From positions 1-31,809 of IMG/VR virus record IMGVR_UViG_3300030090_002903: a stretch of 31,809 nucleotides of DNA; one strand, 5' to 3'. Position numbers and translations under genes: made by a program. Shown here piece after piece: positions 20,163-27,946 of this stretch. The notes beneath the pieces were generated by a model, which was not told the DNA's origin, ran no database searches, and worked only from the letters and a program-made list of their open reading frames with translations. The stretch comes from a virus. Within the stretch, counting starts at the first letter, position 1. Each line of letters begins with the position of its first letter.

Positions 20163-20666
20163 ATGAACACAAATAAAACACAAGATGACAAGAACAGCGA
20201 AACACAAATACATAAGAGAATAGTAAGACAGTTAAATAGTCGTAAAGTTAAAACTCAGTTCACATCAAAAGTGAAAGTAGATTTACACGTTAGCTTAAAT
20301 CAACTTATAAACGTGGTTGAAGGCTATTCAAAGCGTTCTGAAAATGTAGTAAACTGGGTTGATGATATTCACTTTACAGAAGAAGAAACTATTGAAAATC
20401 CAAGACATATAGATAGTAAAATAGCAATTAAATTTAACACTGAAGTAGGTATTTTCGGATATGAAAGAACTTTAAGAGATGTTTTAAATGCTATTAAAAA
20501 AATAGTTTGCAAAAGCACAGCTTATAAATATAATATTAGTGAATCAACCAGAATGAGAATATTTAATGGCTTTAATGCAGACTCATCTCTATTAAACAGC
20601 TACACTAATGATATCATTATGCAAGTTGCAACATTTAATCAACTAAGAATCAGTTGTGATATCTAG
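20163..20666 (+). CDS. Hypothetical protein, 167 aa
   Basis: GAAGGA at 20150-20155 supports ATG 20163; the frame also has an ATG at the predicted transcript start (20127). The protein has a polar N-terminus (MNTNKTQDDKNSETQIHKRI), a basic stretch (RKVKTQFTSKVKVDLHVSL) and a mixed C-terminal half (YERTLRDVLNAIKKIVC, IMQVATFNQLRIS). Family not recognised. It uses slightly more CG-containing codons (cgt, gcg) than its neighbours, but is otherwise similar. Confidence 0.55.
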   Translation: MNTNKTQDDKNSETQIHKRIVRQLNSRKVKTQFTSKVKVDLHVSLNQLINVVEGYSKRSENVVNWVDDIHFTEEETIENPRHIDSKIAIKFNTEVGIFGYERTLRDVLNAIKKIVCKSTAYKYNISESTRMRIFNGFNADSSLLNSYTNDIIMQVATFNQLRISCDI

Positions 20667-20685
20667 ATAAATAACATAAAGAAAA

Positions 20686-20714
20686 TAAACCCTCAGAAAT
20701 GAGGGTTTTTTTTT
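20686..20714 (+). terminator. Terminator of cassette 6
   Basis: ACCCTCA (20689-20695), GAAA loop, TGAGGGT (20700-20706), followed by T's to 20714. Confidence 0.92.
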
Positions 20715-20739
20715 GATTAAAATTTTTTTTAAAAAAAGC

Positions 20740-20769
20740 TTGACACATATCAATTTTTATTTATATATT
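20740..20769 (+). promoter_or_regulatory. Cassette promoter 7
   Basis: TTGACA (20740-20745), 18-nt spacer, TATATT (20764-20769), start box ATGGTTAAA at 20775 with its ATG in frame with the gene. Operator variant TATCAA-TTTTTA-TTTATA (20748-20765). Confidence 0.78.
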
Positions 20770-20807
20770 TGATTATGGTTAAATTAACAAATATGGAGAA
20801 CGAAAAA

Positions 20808-21215
20808 ATGAATGAATCTAAAAACGAACTATATTTTATGAATAGAAAAAGTGTTACAACTAAATTTAATACTTGTGCTGATACAATTCATCTTTTAACA
20901 GAAGAATATGATAATACTGATGAATTAATAGAACAACTAAATTCAAAATATAAAGAAAATCAAGCAGTGATGGAAAAAAATAGTAAATATGTTGGAGCAA
21001 GTTTATCTACTCTAAAAGCAAACAAAAAAAAGTTATCAAGTGTTGAAGTATATTCTAAATTGGAAGAACAAAATAAAAAGATAAATTTAAAGATAACTAA
21101 ATTACAATTTATATTAGCCCAAATAAAAAGCAGTATAGATTCACTTGATAATGTATGGAAGAAACTTTACATCTTTGAAGAAGCTTATGAAGAAGCTATA
21201 GATGAATTAAGTTAA
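20808..21215 (+). CDS. Coiled-coil protein, 135 aa
   Basis: GGAG at 20795-20798 serves ATG 20808. The product is almost wholly helical and polar (HLLTEEYDNTDELIEQLNSK, YSKLEEQNKKINLKITKLQF, DSLDNVWKKLYIFEEAYEEA). It has no cysteine-rich or catalytic motif and is probably an elongated oligomer. The last cassette before the packaging genes. Family not recognised. Confidence 0.6.
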   Translation: MNESKNELYFMNRKSVTTKFNTCADTIHLLTEEYDNTDELIEQLNSKYKENQAVMEKNSKYVGASLSTLKANKKKLSSVEVYSKLEEQNKKINLKITKLQFILAQIKSSIDSLDNVWKKLYIFEEAYEEAIDELS

Positions 21216-21237
21216 TAAAATATCTTATAAATGAAGA

Positions 21238-21264
21238 AGCCCCCAGAGATGGGGGTTTTTTTTT
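21238..21264 (+). terminator. Terminator of cassette 7
   Basis: CCCCCA (21240-21245), GAGA loop, TGGGGG (21250-21255), then nine T's. It separates the cassette region from the packaging operon. The 170 bp that follow have TTGATATATT at 21377-21386, which resembles the right half of the cassette promoters, but no matching -35. Confidence 0.92.
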
Positions 21265-21435
21265 GCATAATTCTTTCATAAATAGCCCTAGAATCAATTA
21301 TTATTTATTTTTGGTGTAAAGGTTCATTAAGTCAAGAAAAGTTGATTCTGGTTGATTTTAGATATGTTATTGTTTATTGATATATTTTAATTTAAATTGA
21401 TAAAATGAATTTGATAAACAAATTAAGAACAAATT

Positions 21436-21636
21436 ATGTTTATACCATGTCCAAAAAATAATAATAAGAGTTGTGCATTTGCTGGTTTATATAATATGCA
21501 GTTATGCTGTGGAGTAATTGGTGGTTCATTAGAATCAGCTAAAGTATCAAACATGATTAAATGTCCATTAAAAATGAATAAACAAGAGATAAAAAAACAT
21601 AATGACAGATACAGAAAAGAAAGTTGGAAATCCTAA
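21436..21636 (+). CDS. Small Cys-containing protein, 66 aa
   Basis: The product begins MFIPCPKNNNKSCAFAGLYN and has MQLCCGVIGG, with five Cys in all (5, 13, 24, 25, 43) and a Lys/Arg-rich tail. The spacing could make a small zinc-bound fold. It heads the packaging operon and overlaps the small terminase candidate by 35 bp. No strong ribosome site. Family not recognised. Confidence 0.5.
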   Translation: MFIPCPKNNNKSCAFAGLYNMQLCCGVIGGSLESAKVSNMIKCPLKMNKQEIKKHNDRYRKESWKS

Positions 21637-21922
21637 CTGGGTTAAAGGTGTTTCTGGAAATCCAGATGGAAGACCAGCAAAAGGAAATAGTTTTGCTGAA
21701 GTTATGCGAAGTGTTGGTGATGAAGTAGTTGATGGTATTACTAACAGAGAAGCCATAGCCAGAAAGATTATTAATATTGCTTTAAATGATAAAGATAAAA
21801 GACAGCTTGAAGCTAGTAAGATTGTTATGGATAGGGTTGATGGTAAAGCTGTAGAAAAAGTAATTGAATTAAACACTGAACCAATTAAGGTATTTAATAG
21901 GGATGAAGTGGACGTTAGATAA
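21602..21922 (+). CDS. Terminase small subunit candidate (DUF5681-like)
   Basis: The 106-aa protein has WVKGVSGNPDGRPAKGNSFA, the W-x-x-GxSGNP-x-GRP-KG signature of DUF5681, then a helical part (REAIARKIINIALNDKDKRQ, ASKIVMDRVDGKAVE). Proteins with this signature are usual upstream neighbours of terminase large subunits and are often annotated as the DNA-recognising small subunit. It overlaps the large subunit by 20 bp, which supports a complex. Confidence 0.7.
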   Translation: MTDTEKKVGNPNWVKGVSGNPDGRPAKGNSFAEVMRSVGDEVVDGITNREAIARKIINIALNDKDKRQLEASKIVMDRVDGKAVEKVIELNTEPIKVFNRDEVDVR

Positions 21923-23105
21923 TCAACGTAAATCAATAATAGAAGACCAGCATCAGTATAAATGTATCAGTGCTGGTAGAAGATGGGGTAAAACTCATTT
22001 AGCATTACTTTGGCTGTTAGATGGCTATATTGAACCAAACCAGAGAAGATGGTATGTATGTCCAACTTATAGACAAGGTAAAACTATAGTGATGCCAATG
22101 CTTAGAGATATTGCAAGAAATACTTTAGGTTGCACTATAAATGAATCAGAACTAACTATTAGATTTGCAAATGGTGCAGAAGTAGCTATTAAGGGTGCAG
22201 AAAATGAAGATAATCTTAGAGGTGTTGGTTTAAGTAAAGTTGTATTAGATGAATTTGCATTTATGAAACCCCACGTTTGGCAAGAAATTATATTACCTAT
22301 GTTATCAGATACAAAAGGTCAAGCATTTTTTATTGGAACACCAGATGGAATTAATCATTTTTATGATGTGTTTTTAAGAGGTTTAGGTGATGACCCAGAT
22401 TGGAAGTCATGGCAATTTAAAACTATTGATGGTGGCTTTGTAGATAAGAAGATTCTGGAATCAAACAAAAAGAACATGGATGAAAGAACTTGGAAGCAAG
22501 AGTTTGAAGCAAGTTTTGAAACTGCACAGAATAGATGTGCTTATAATTTTAACAGAGAAACACACTGTAAGAAAGCAGAAGTCATAACAGAAAAGAAATT
22601 CTGGGGCTGTGATTTTAACGTTGGTGCAATGTCAGCTGTTTTATGTTGTGAATATTCTGATAGTGTATTACATTATTATGAAGAAATAAGGTTAGTTAAT
22701 TCTAATACAGAAGAATTAGCTAGAGAAATGAGGAATATTCAGCCCAATATTCCAGTTTATCCAGACCCAGCTGGTCAAGCAAGAAGCACCACCAGCTCAA
22801 AGTCAGACCACACTATTCTTAGAGATTTTGGTTTTAGAATAGTTGCTAGACGTTCACATTCACCCCATAGAGATAGATTAAATGCTTTGAATAGAAAGCT
22901 TAAAAATGCAGAAGGTATGATTGGAATGACAGTTGACCCTAAATTAAAGTTCTTAATAAAAGATTTAGAAATGTGCCAAAGAGATAAAAATGGTGGTATT
23001 GATAAATCAAATCCAGAGTTAACTCACTTCTTAGATGCTTGTAGCTATTTAATTGATTATAGATTTCCAGTAACAAGAAGAATGGCAACTTCAATAAATT
23101 GGTAG
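21903..23105 (+). CDS. terL: Terminase large subunit
   Basis: The 400-aa protein has all ATPase and nuclease landmarks: Walker A SAGRRWGKTH (residues 23-32), Walker B VVLDE (Asp115, Glu116), coupling motif IGTPDG (143-148), and the RNase H-like nuclease acids Asp236 (GCDFNVG), Asp287 (YPDPAG) and Asp377 (HFLDACSY). It drives DNA into the prohead and cuts it. The protein is rather short for the family (usually 420-600) but complete. It starts inside the end of the small subunit gene. Confidence 0.95.
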   Translation: MKWTLDNQRKSIIEDQHQYKCISAGRRWGKTHLALLWLLDGYIEPNQRRWYVCPTYRQGKTIVMPMLRDIARNTLGCTINESELTIRFANGAEVAIKGAENEDNLRGVGLSKVVLDEFAFMKPHVWQEIILPMLSDTKGQAFFIGTPDGINHFYDVFLRGLGDDPDWKSWQFKTIDGGFVDKKILESNKKNMDERTWKQEFEASFETAQNRCAYNFNRETHCKKAEVITEKKFWGCDFNVGAMSAVLCCEYSDSVLHYYEEIRLVNSNTEELAREMRNIQPNIPVYPDPAGQARSTTSSKSDHTILRDFGFRIVARRSHSPHRDRLNALNRKLKNAEGMIGMTVDPKLKFLIKDLEMCQRDKNGGIDKSNPELTHFLDACSYLIDYRFPVTRRMATSINW

Positions 23106-23111
23106 GATAAA

Positions 23112-24443
23112 ATGATAGTAGATGATTTAAGTTTTTATAGCATTTCTGGTTCACTAAAAAAACATTTAAAAAGCATTGAATCTAAAAGGGTCAATGAACG
23201 ATACCAGATGCTTAATTATTATGAAGGATTAATTTCTGAAATGGAAAGTGATATTGGTCATTATTTTAATTCTGATTCACTTAAACAAGTTCCAATGTTA
23301 TGTCAGAATATTACTAACAAGCTTATAAACAGCAGAGCTATTTGTTATAAGAAATCACCACAAAGAAACGTAGATGAAAGATTTTATGATTATGTTGGTA
23401 ATATAGATAAAGCTATGTTACAATTAGAAAGATTAACATATTTGCTTGGTACTATGGGGATGATAGTAATGTTTGATGAAGAAACTCAGAAACTTGAATA
23501 TGATATGATAGTTGAGTTTTATCCAATATTCAAACCAAAAGAAAGTCAACCAAGTGCAATAGTTTATCCATTATATAATCAAGAGAACAGCAAAAAAGAT
23601 AAAGCAATGTATGCTTTCTGGTCAGATGAAAATCATTATTTAATTGACCAGAATGGTGATAAACAAAGTGTTAATGAAGGTGATGTAAATCCATTTGGAA
23701 TAGTTCCAGTACTTTATACACACAGACACCCATTTACTACAGATTGGTTTAGAGAAGGTGCAACTGATATAGTAAACATGAATAGAACAGTTAATGTAAT
23801 GTTAACAGAAATGTCTTTATCCATGAGGTTGCAGATGTTAGGTCAACCAGTATTGACTGGAATTGATTCAGATAGTAGATTACAAATGGGAGTAGATAAA
23901 CCAATGTTGCTTCCAGATGGTGCTTCATTTCAGTTTGCAAGTGCTGGTGGTAATCTTCAAAGCTATGTAGAAACCATGAGATTCTTGGTTGATTCAGTTG
24001 CATATAACAACAATCTGAAAACTAAATGGAGTATTGGTAGAGATGCTGTTTCTGGTGAAGCTCTAAAAATGTCTGAAATAGATTTAACTGAAAGTGTTCT
24101 AGGTGATTTTGAAAACATCTGGAGAAAAGCTGAAAGAGATAGATTCTTTATTGAAAGAACAGTTTTAGAAACAAATGGTGTTAGTATTTCAGATGAATAT
24201 AGTGTTGACTTTACTGAACCTAGATTTGGATTAAGTGCTTCTGAAGAAAGAGATGAATGGGATTGGTTGTTAAAAAATGGATTTGCTTCAAGGGAAGATT
24301 GGTATAGACATAATAACCCAGATGCTTCTGATAATCAGATTCAAGAAATGGTTGAAGCAGATGCAGAAAGACAGCAACAATTACAGCCACCAGAAGCAAC
24401 ACCACAACTAAATTTAAGGGGATTGGCAGATGGCAGAAATTGA
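23112..24443 (+). CDS. Portal protein
   Basis: The 443-aa protein follows terL by 6 bp. It has the portal pattern: helical wing start (VNERYQMLNYYEGLISEMES), a VPMLCQNITNKLINSRAIC segment, the FGIVPVLYTHRHPF strand, a long stem helix (TDIVNMNRTVNVMLTEMSLS), WSIGRDAVSGEALKMSEIDL and a Gln/Pro-rich C-terminus (ERQQQLQPPEATPQ). It forms the twelve-fold ring at the head vertex through which DNA passes. Confidence 0.9.
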   Translation: MIVDDLSFYSISGSLKKHLKSIESKRVNERYQMLNYYEGLISEMESDIGHYFNSDSLKQVPMLCQNITNKLINSRAICYKKSPQRNVDERFYDYVGNIDKAMLQLERLTYLLGTMGMIVMFDEETQKLEYDMIVEFYPIFKPKESQPSAIVYPLYNQENSKKDKAMYAFWSDENHYLIDQNGDKQSVNEGDVNPFGIVPVLYTHRHPFTTDWFREGATDIVNMNRTVNVMLTEMSLSMRLQMLGQPVLTGIDSDSRLQMGVDKPMLLPDGASFQFASAGGNLQSYVETMRFLVDSVAYNNNLKTKWSIGRDAVSGEALKMSEIDLTESVLGDFENIWRKAERDRFFIERTVLETNGVSISDEYSVDFTEPRFGLSASEERDEWDWLLKNGFASREDWYRHNNPDASDNQIQEMVEADAERQQQLQPPEATPQLNLRGLADGRN

Positions 24444-24654
24444 TGATTATTTAGATGACATTGATAAAACTAAAATAGCAGTTGATAATGACAAGAAAAA
24501 GATTTTAGAAAGTATTGATTTGAATGAATGGTTTAAAAATCCAAAAGCTTATTTAACTTTAATAGGAAGTGAATTTGCTAAACAACATTTACCAGAGATT
24601 AAAGAAGGTTACAATCATGGTAAAAGATTTGCAAGGAGGTTACTTAAAAAATAA
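24430..24654 (+). CDS. Small acidic helical protein, 74 aa
   Basis: It overlaps the portal gene by 14 bp. The sequence begins MAEIDDYLDDIDKTKIAVDN and has DKKKILESIDLNEWFKNPKA and a basic end (GKRFARRLLKK). It is the right size for a head-assembly accessory. The family is not recognised. It ends in a TAATG overlap with the next gene. Confidence 0.6.
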   Translation: MAEIDDYLDDIDKTKIAVDNDKKKILESIDLNEWFKNPKAYLTLIGSEFAKQHLPEIKEGYNHGKRFARRLLKK

Positions 24655-24902
24655 TGGCTTCAGCAACAGTAAGAAAAAGACTTAGAAAATTATCAAGAGA
24701 TAATAAAATATCTCAATCATCTTTAGTTAAAGTTTTTAATCGTGGAATGGGAGCTTCTGTTTCGAGTGGCACTCGTGGAATGTCCCCTACTGCTTGGAGT
24801 TATTCTAGAGTAAATAGCTTTATTAAAATAGTTAAAGGCAAAAAGTCTATGAAACATGATAAAGATTTAGTTAGAAAAGAAAGAAAAAGAAGACGTGGCT
24901 AA
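24654..24902 (+). CDS. DUF5824-like small basic protein
   Basis: The 82-aa protein contains ISQSSLVKVFNRGMGASVSS, GTRGMSPTAWSYSRVNSFIK and a KDL end, fitting the [LI]-S-x-x-x-L-x-x-V-[YF]-x-RG ... G-x-RPG-x-[ST]-x-x-x-W-[AG]-x-[AS]-RV-x-SF pattern I know as DUF5824, found in many phages without known function. Highly basic C-terminus. Probably part of the capsid or a DNA-contacting protein. Confidence 0.6.
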   Translation: MASATVRKRLRKLSRDNKISQSSLVKVFNRGMGASVSSGTRGMSPTAWSYSRVNSFIKIVKGKKSMKHDKDLVRKERKRRRG

Positions 24903-25077
24903 AGTAAGAAGGGTTGCAAAAGATAAAAAATATAAAACAGTTCCAAAAAAATATCTTTCTGGAACAAAAGGAAAAGCTAGAAGACAAAGAGCAAAGGATT
25001 TAGCTAGGATGCAAAGATTATACAAACAAGGCAAGAAGATACCTAGAAGCCTTTTTAAAAGAGTTTTTTACAAATAG
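24895..25077 (+). CDS. Small very basic protein, 60 aa, GTG start
   Basis: The start is GTG 24895, overlapping the upstream gene by 8 bp; there is no ATG before DLARM in the middle, so GTG is required. The sequence (VPKKYLSGTKGKARRQRAKD, LARMQRLYKQGKKIPRSLFK) is rich in Lys/Arg. The PKKY-[LV]-SG ... RMxRLYKxGKxIPxSLF pattern is familiar from phage head regions. It probably binds DNA or another virion protein; function unknown. Confidence 0.6.
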   Translation: MAKVRRVAKDKKYKTVPKKYLSGTKGKARRQRAKDLARMQRLYKQGKKIPRSLFKRVFYK

Positions 25078-25080
25078 ACT

Positions 25081-25371
25081 ATGCCACATACCAATAGAAA
25101 AAAATCATTGCTTAAAAAGCATAAATTAAGTGGAACTAATAAAGCAAGAAAAACACCAAGCCATAAAACAAAAAGCCATATTGTATTGGCTGAAAAAGGG
25201 CATAAGATTAAACTTATTAGATTTGGACAGCAAGGTGTTAAAGGGGCTGGTAAGAACCCTAGAACTAAAGCACAAAAAGCAAGAAGGGCTTCATTTAAAA
25301 AAAGACACGCTAAAGGAATAGCTAAAGGCGTTTTTTCTGGAAGTTATTGGAGTAATAAAGTTAAATGGTAA
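25081..25371 (+). CDS. Small basic phage protein with RFGQQGV signature
   Basis: The 96-aa protein has KGHKIKLIRFGQQGVKGAGK, then KARRASFKKRHAKGIAKGVF and SGSYWSNKVKW. The signature KLIRFGQQGV-x-GAGK ... ARR-x-SF-x-x-RH ... YW-x-x-KVKW is strongly conserved in a family of small phage proteins that I recognise but cannot assign a function. It is the third basic protein in a row, between portal and the morphogenesis proteins, which suggests head-associated DNA contacts. Confidence 0.7.
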   Translation: MPHTNRKKSLLKKHKLSGTNKARKTPSHKTKSHIVLAEKGHKIKLIRFGQQGVKGAGKNPRTKAQKARRASFKKRHAKGIAKGVFSGSYWSNKVKW

Positions 25372-25901
25372 GACCTAGATTTAAATTAGAAATGGATTTC
25401 AATCTAAATAATATAAAATTAGATTTGCATAAAGAGTTGAATCTAATTGGTGGTATTATAGTAAAAGACCATAAAGACAGATTAGAATCTAGTACTGATG
25501 TAAATGGTAAGCCTTTAAAAAAATTAAGACCAAATACTATAGCTTCTAAAAGAGCTAAAGGATATGCAAAGCCAACTAAACCTTTAATAGCTACTGGAAC
25601 ATTACAAAAGTTACCACCGTATAAAAAAGCAACACCTAGAAAACAATCAGTAGAAGTAGAGGTGGCTAAAAGCAGAAAAATAATAGGTAATATTCATCAA
25701 CAAGGAACTAAGCCTTATACAATAAAACCAAAAAGAAAACCAAAGCTTGTTTTTGAAACTACTACTGGAACAGCTTTTGCAAATAGGGTAAAACACACTG
25801 GAGTTCCTAAAAGAGAATTTTGGGGAATTACAAAAGAAGTTAGTGCTAAGGCTATGAAGTTCATAGAATTAGAAGTAGAAAGAATTTTAAGGAATGTCTG
25901 A
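25365..25901 (+). CDS. Virion morphogenesis protein, Mu gpG-like
   Basis: The 178-aa protein shows NGKPLKKLRPNTIASKRAKG, then KPLIATGTL and IGNIHQQGTKPYTIK and a C-terminal PKREFWGITKE. The order G-x-x-[WL]-x-x-L-x-x-x-T ... K ... LI-x-TG-x-L ... HQ-x-G ... P-x-R-x-FWG is the pattern of the Mu gpG / phage virion morphogenesis family, which completes the tail or neck. The start ATG overlaps the upstream gene by 7 bp. Confidence 0.75.
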   Translation: MVRPRFKLEMDFNLNNIKLDLHKELNLIGGIIVKDHKDRLESSTDVNGKPLKKLRPNTIASKRAKGYAKPTKPLIATGTLQKLPPYKKATPRKQSVEVEVAKSRKIIGNIHQQGTKPYTIKPKRKPKLVFETTTGTAFANRVKHTGVPKREFWGITKEVSAKAMKFIELEVERILRNV

Positions 25902-26400
25902 ACTTGAAGAATTACAAGCAATTGAAGTATATTTGGCTAACAGTGTACAGAGAACAGTTGATAAAACCTTAATTGATTTGGAAGATTTGATAGAAACTAT
26001 GAGATTTAGAGGAATGGCAAACAGTGAAATTAGAACTGTTTTACAAAATGATTTAAGAGAAGGTGGAAGATATTTTGGAGCTTTCTCAAATGCACTTGGA
26101 AGAACTGTAAGTAATACAGTAGAAGAAGCTGGTGGAGTTGCTTCCAGAGCATTATTAGAAGAAGCTGGGGTTGAAGAATGGCAATGGCAGACAGCTGGGG
26201 TTAATGTATGTCCAGACTGTAAACCAAGAAATGGAGATGTAAGAACATTAGACCAATGGAGATTAGTAGGATTGCCTAAAAGTGGTTTTTCAGTATGTGG
26301 TCATTCTTGCCAATGTACACTTGTTCCAGCTGGTAAAGGAAGAAAAATTAGAAGACGTGCTGAAAGAAAAAAAGAATTAAAAGAAAGATTTGGTAACTAA
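25894..26400 (+). CDS. MuF-like head morphogenesis protein
   Basis: The 168-aa protein ends in the MuF-type minor head motif: EWQWQTAGVNVCPDCKPRNG, then a C-x-H-x-C-x-C-T-L-x-P group (VCGHSCQCTLVPAG), which probably binds zinc. The N-terminal half is helical (IETMRFRGMANSEIRTVLQN). MuF proteins act at the inner head surface or portal. The protein is short compared with full MuF, so only the core is present. It overlaps the gpG-like gene by 8 bp. Confidence 0.85.
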   Translation: MSELEELQAIEVYLANSVQRTVDKTLIDLEDLIETMRFRGMANSEIRTVLQNDLREGGRYFGAFSNALGRTVSNTVEEAGGVASRALLEEAGVEEWQWQTAGVNVCPDCKPRNGDVRTLDQWRLVGLPKSGFSVCGHSCQCTLVPAGKGRKIRRRAERKKELKERFGN

Positions 26401-26425
26401 TCAATAACTCAAACGAGAGGTAAAA

Positions 26426-26977
26426 ATGGAAAACACAGAAGTCAAAGCAGAAGACGTTAAAAAGCAAGAACCAATTGCTGGTGAGGTGCAAGAAACCCAG
26501 ACCGTTGAAAATCCCAACGTTAATCAGAATGTTCCCTATTCACGTTTTAAAGATGTGAACGACCAACTAAAAGAACATAAACTTAAACTTTCTGAACTTG
26601 AAAGAGAAAGGGAAGAAAGAGATGCCAAAATTAAAGCTGAAAAAGGTGAGTTTAAAGATTTGTATGAAAGAGAAGTACAACTTAAAAAACAAGCTGAAGC
26701 CAAAGCTAAACAATTTGATGAATATGTTGAAGCTAGGAAATCACAAATTATGGCAGAATGGTCAGATGAGGACAAGGAGTTATATGGTTCTATGTCTTTA
26801 GATAAATTAGAAAGACATAATGATAAATTAAATTCAAACAAGGTTGTTAAGACTAATACTCAAAAGGCTGGACTATCAAATGGAAAGCCAATGAGTTTTG
26901 AAGACTTTGATTCTATGTCTATGGCAGAGAAAAGAAGAAACTGGTCTGACTACCTTAAATTCAAACAAAAGAGGTAA
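26426..26977 (+). CDS. Scaffold protein
   Basis: The 183-aa protein is acidic at the N-terminus (Glu/Val/Asn-rich), has a long heptad coil (YSRFKDVNDQLKEHKLKLSE, then LEREREERDAKI and QLKKQAEAKAKQFDEY), and a basic C-terminal end (RRNWSDYLKFKQKR) of the kind that contacts capsid protein. It lies 3 bp before the major capsid gene, the normal scaffold position. There is no protease gene nearby, so the scaffold probably leaves intact. Confidence 0.88.
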   Translation: MENTEVKAEDVKKQEPIAGEVQETQTVENPNVNQNVPYSRFKDVNDQLKEHKLKLSELEREREERDAKIKAEKGEFKDLYEREVQLKKQAEAKAKQFDEYVEARKSQIMAEWSDEDKELYGSMSLDKLERHNDKLNSNKVVKTNTQKAGLSNGKPMSFEDFDSMSMAEKRRNWSDYLKFKQKR

Positions 26978-26980
26978 ACA

Positions 26981-27868
26981 ATGGCTAAACATTATCAAGG
27001 AAGCCCTTCAACCACTACTACTGATGCCGTATTTATTCCAGAGGTGTGGTCGGAAGCTATCTATAAATATTTCGAGAGAAAAGTTATTTTCAGACAATTA
27101 GTGGATGATTATTCACCACTTGTAGCAAATGGAGGTGATAAGATTCACATTCCAGAAATCGGTTTAATCAGTGCTTCAGCAAAGTCAGCTGGTTCAGATG
27201 TAAGTTATGATAATACAAGTGCGACCGAAACACAGCTCGATATAGACCAGCATTATTATGTCGCAAAATTATTTGAGGACATTTTAATGGTACAATCTAA
27301 TTATCAGTTAATGGACAAATATTCAGCAATGATGGGTGAAGCATTAGCAAGACAAGTTGATTCTTATCTTTGGACAACACTTCAAGGATTATCTAACAAC
27401 ATGGGTCTTTCAGCTGATGACACTTTAACAGCTTCTAAATTTGAAGACATTCTAGCTTCTATGGGAAATAATGGTATTGACTATATGGCTGGTGATGTAT
27501 TCATGGTTGTTAACCCAGTATTAATGGCTGACATTCTAAACCCATCTGGTGGATTAGCTCAGTTCTTTATTAGAAATGATGCTAGTGGTGATGGTTCTGG
27601 ATTAAGAACTGGAAATATTGGTTCACTATATGGAATTGATGTTTTCATGTCAAATGCTATTTCATCTGGTGGAACAGCTTCAACAATTTCTGGAGCTATT
27701 TTCCATAGGTCAGCTGTAGCTTATGCAATGGCTGAAGATATCAGAATCCAGAGCGAATATAGTATTGACGCCCTTGGGACAAAAATGGTGGCAGATACAA
27801 TCTATGGAGCAAAGCTAATTGATGATTCAGACAACGTAAAAGGAATTAAATTCCAGAACGTAGCTTAA
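26981..27868 (+). CDS. Major capsid protein, HK97-fold
   Basis: The 295-aa protein has FIPEVWSEAIYKYFERKVIF, GGDKIHIPEIGLISA, the long spine helix region (KYSAMMGEALARQVDSYLWT) and the C-terminal GSLYGIDVFMSNAI, AEDIRIQSEYSIDALG blocks typical of HK97-fold capsid proteins of marine tailed phages. Codons in its first third use more C/G endings (gtcgcaaaa, gcgaccgaaac) than neighbouring genes, a mild sign of selection for expression. A strong stem (27891) follows. Confidence 0.92.
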   Translation: MAKHYQGSPSTTTTDAVFIPEVWSEAIYKYFERKVIFRQLVDDYSPLVANGGDKIHIPEIGLISASAKSAGSDVSYDNTSATETQLDIDQHYYVAKLFEDILMVQSNYQLMDKYSAMMGEALARQVDSYLWTTLQGLSNNMGLSADDTLTASKFEDILASMGNNGIDYMAGDVFMVVNPVLMADILNPSGGLAQFFIRNDASGDGSGLRTGNIGSLYGIDVFMSNAISSGGTASTISGAIFHRSAVAYAMAEDIRIQSEYSIDALGTKMVADTIYGAKLIDDSDNVKGIKFQNVA

Positions 27869-27887
27869 TCTTAATTAAGAAAAAAGT

Positions 27888-27913
27888 ATTGATGGGGAAT
27901 TTTTTTCCCCATC
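27888..27913 (+). terminator. Stem-loop after the major capsid gene
   Basis: GATGGGGAA (27891-27899) pairs with TTCCCCATC (27905-27913) over a TTTTT loop. The T-tract expected on the 3' side is weak (TTATACTTAAATT), so it may be an mRNA-stabilising or leaky terminator that separates head and fibre expression. Confidence 0.7.
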
Positions 27914-27946
27914 TTATACTTAAATTATTTAAATTAGGTAAAATAA

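Noticed and set aside
21265-21435. Packaging (cos/pac) site or late promoter
   Set aside because: The gap has TTGATATATT and short inverted repeats (AGAATCAA 21290 / TTGATTCT 21342), but no -35 at a normal distance and nothing specific to a packaging site.
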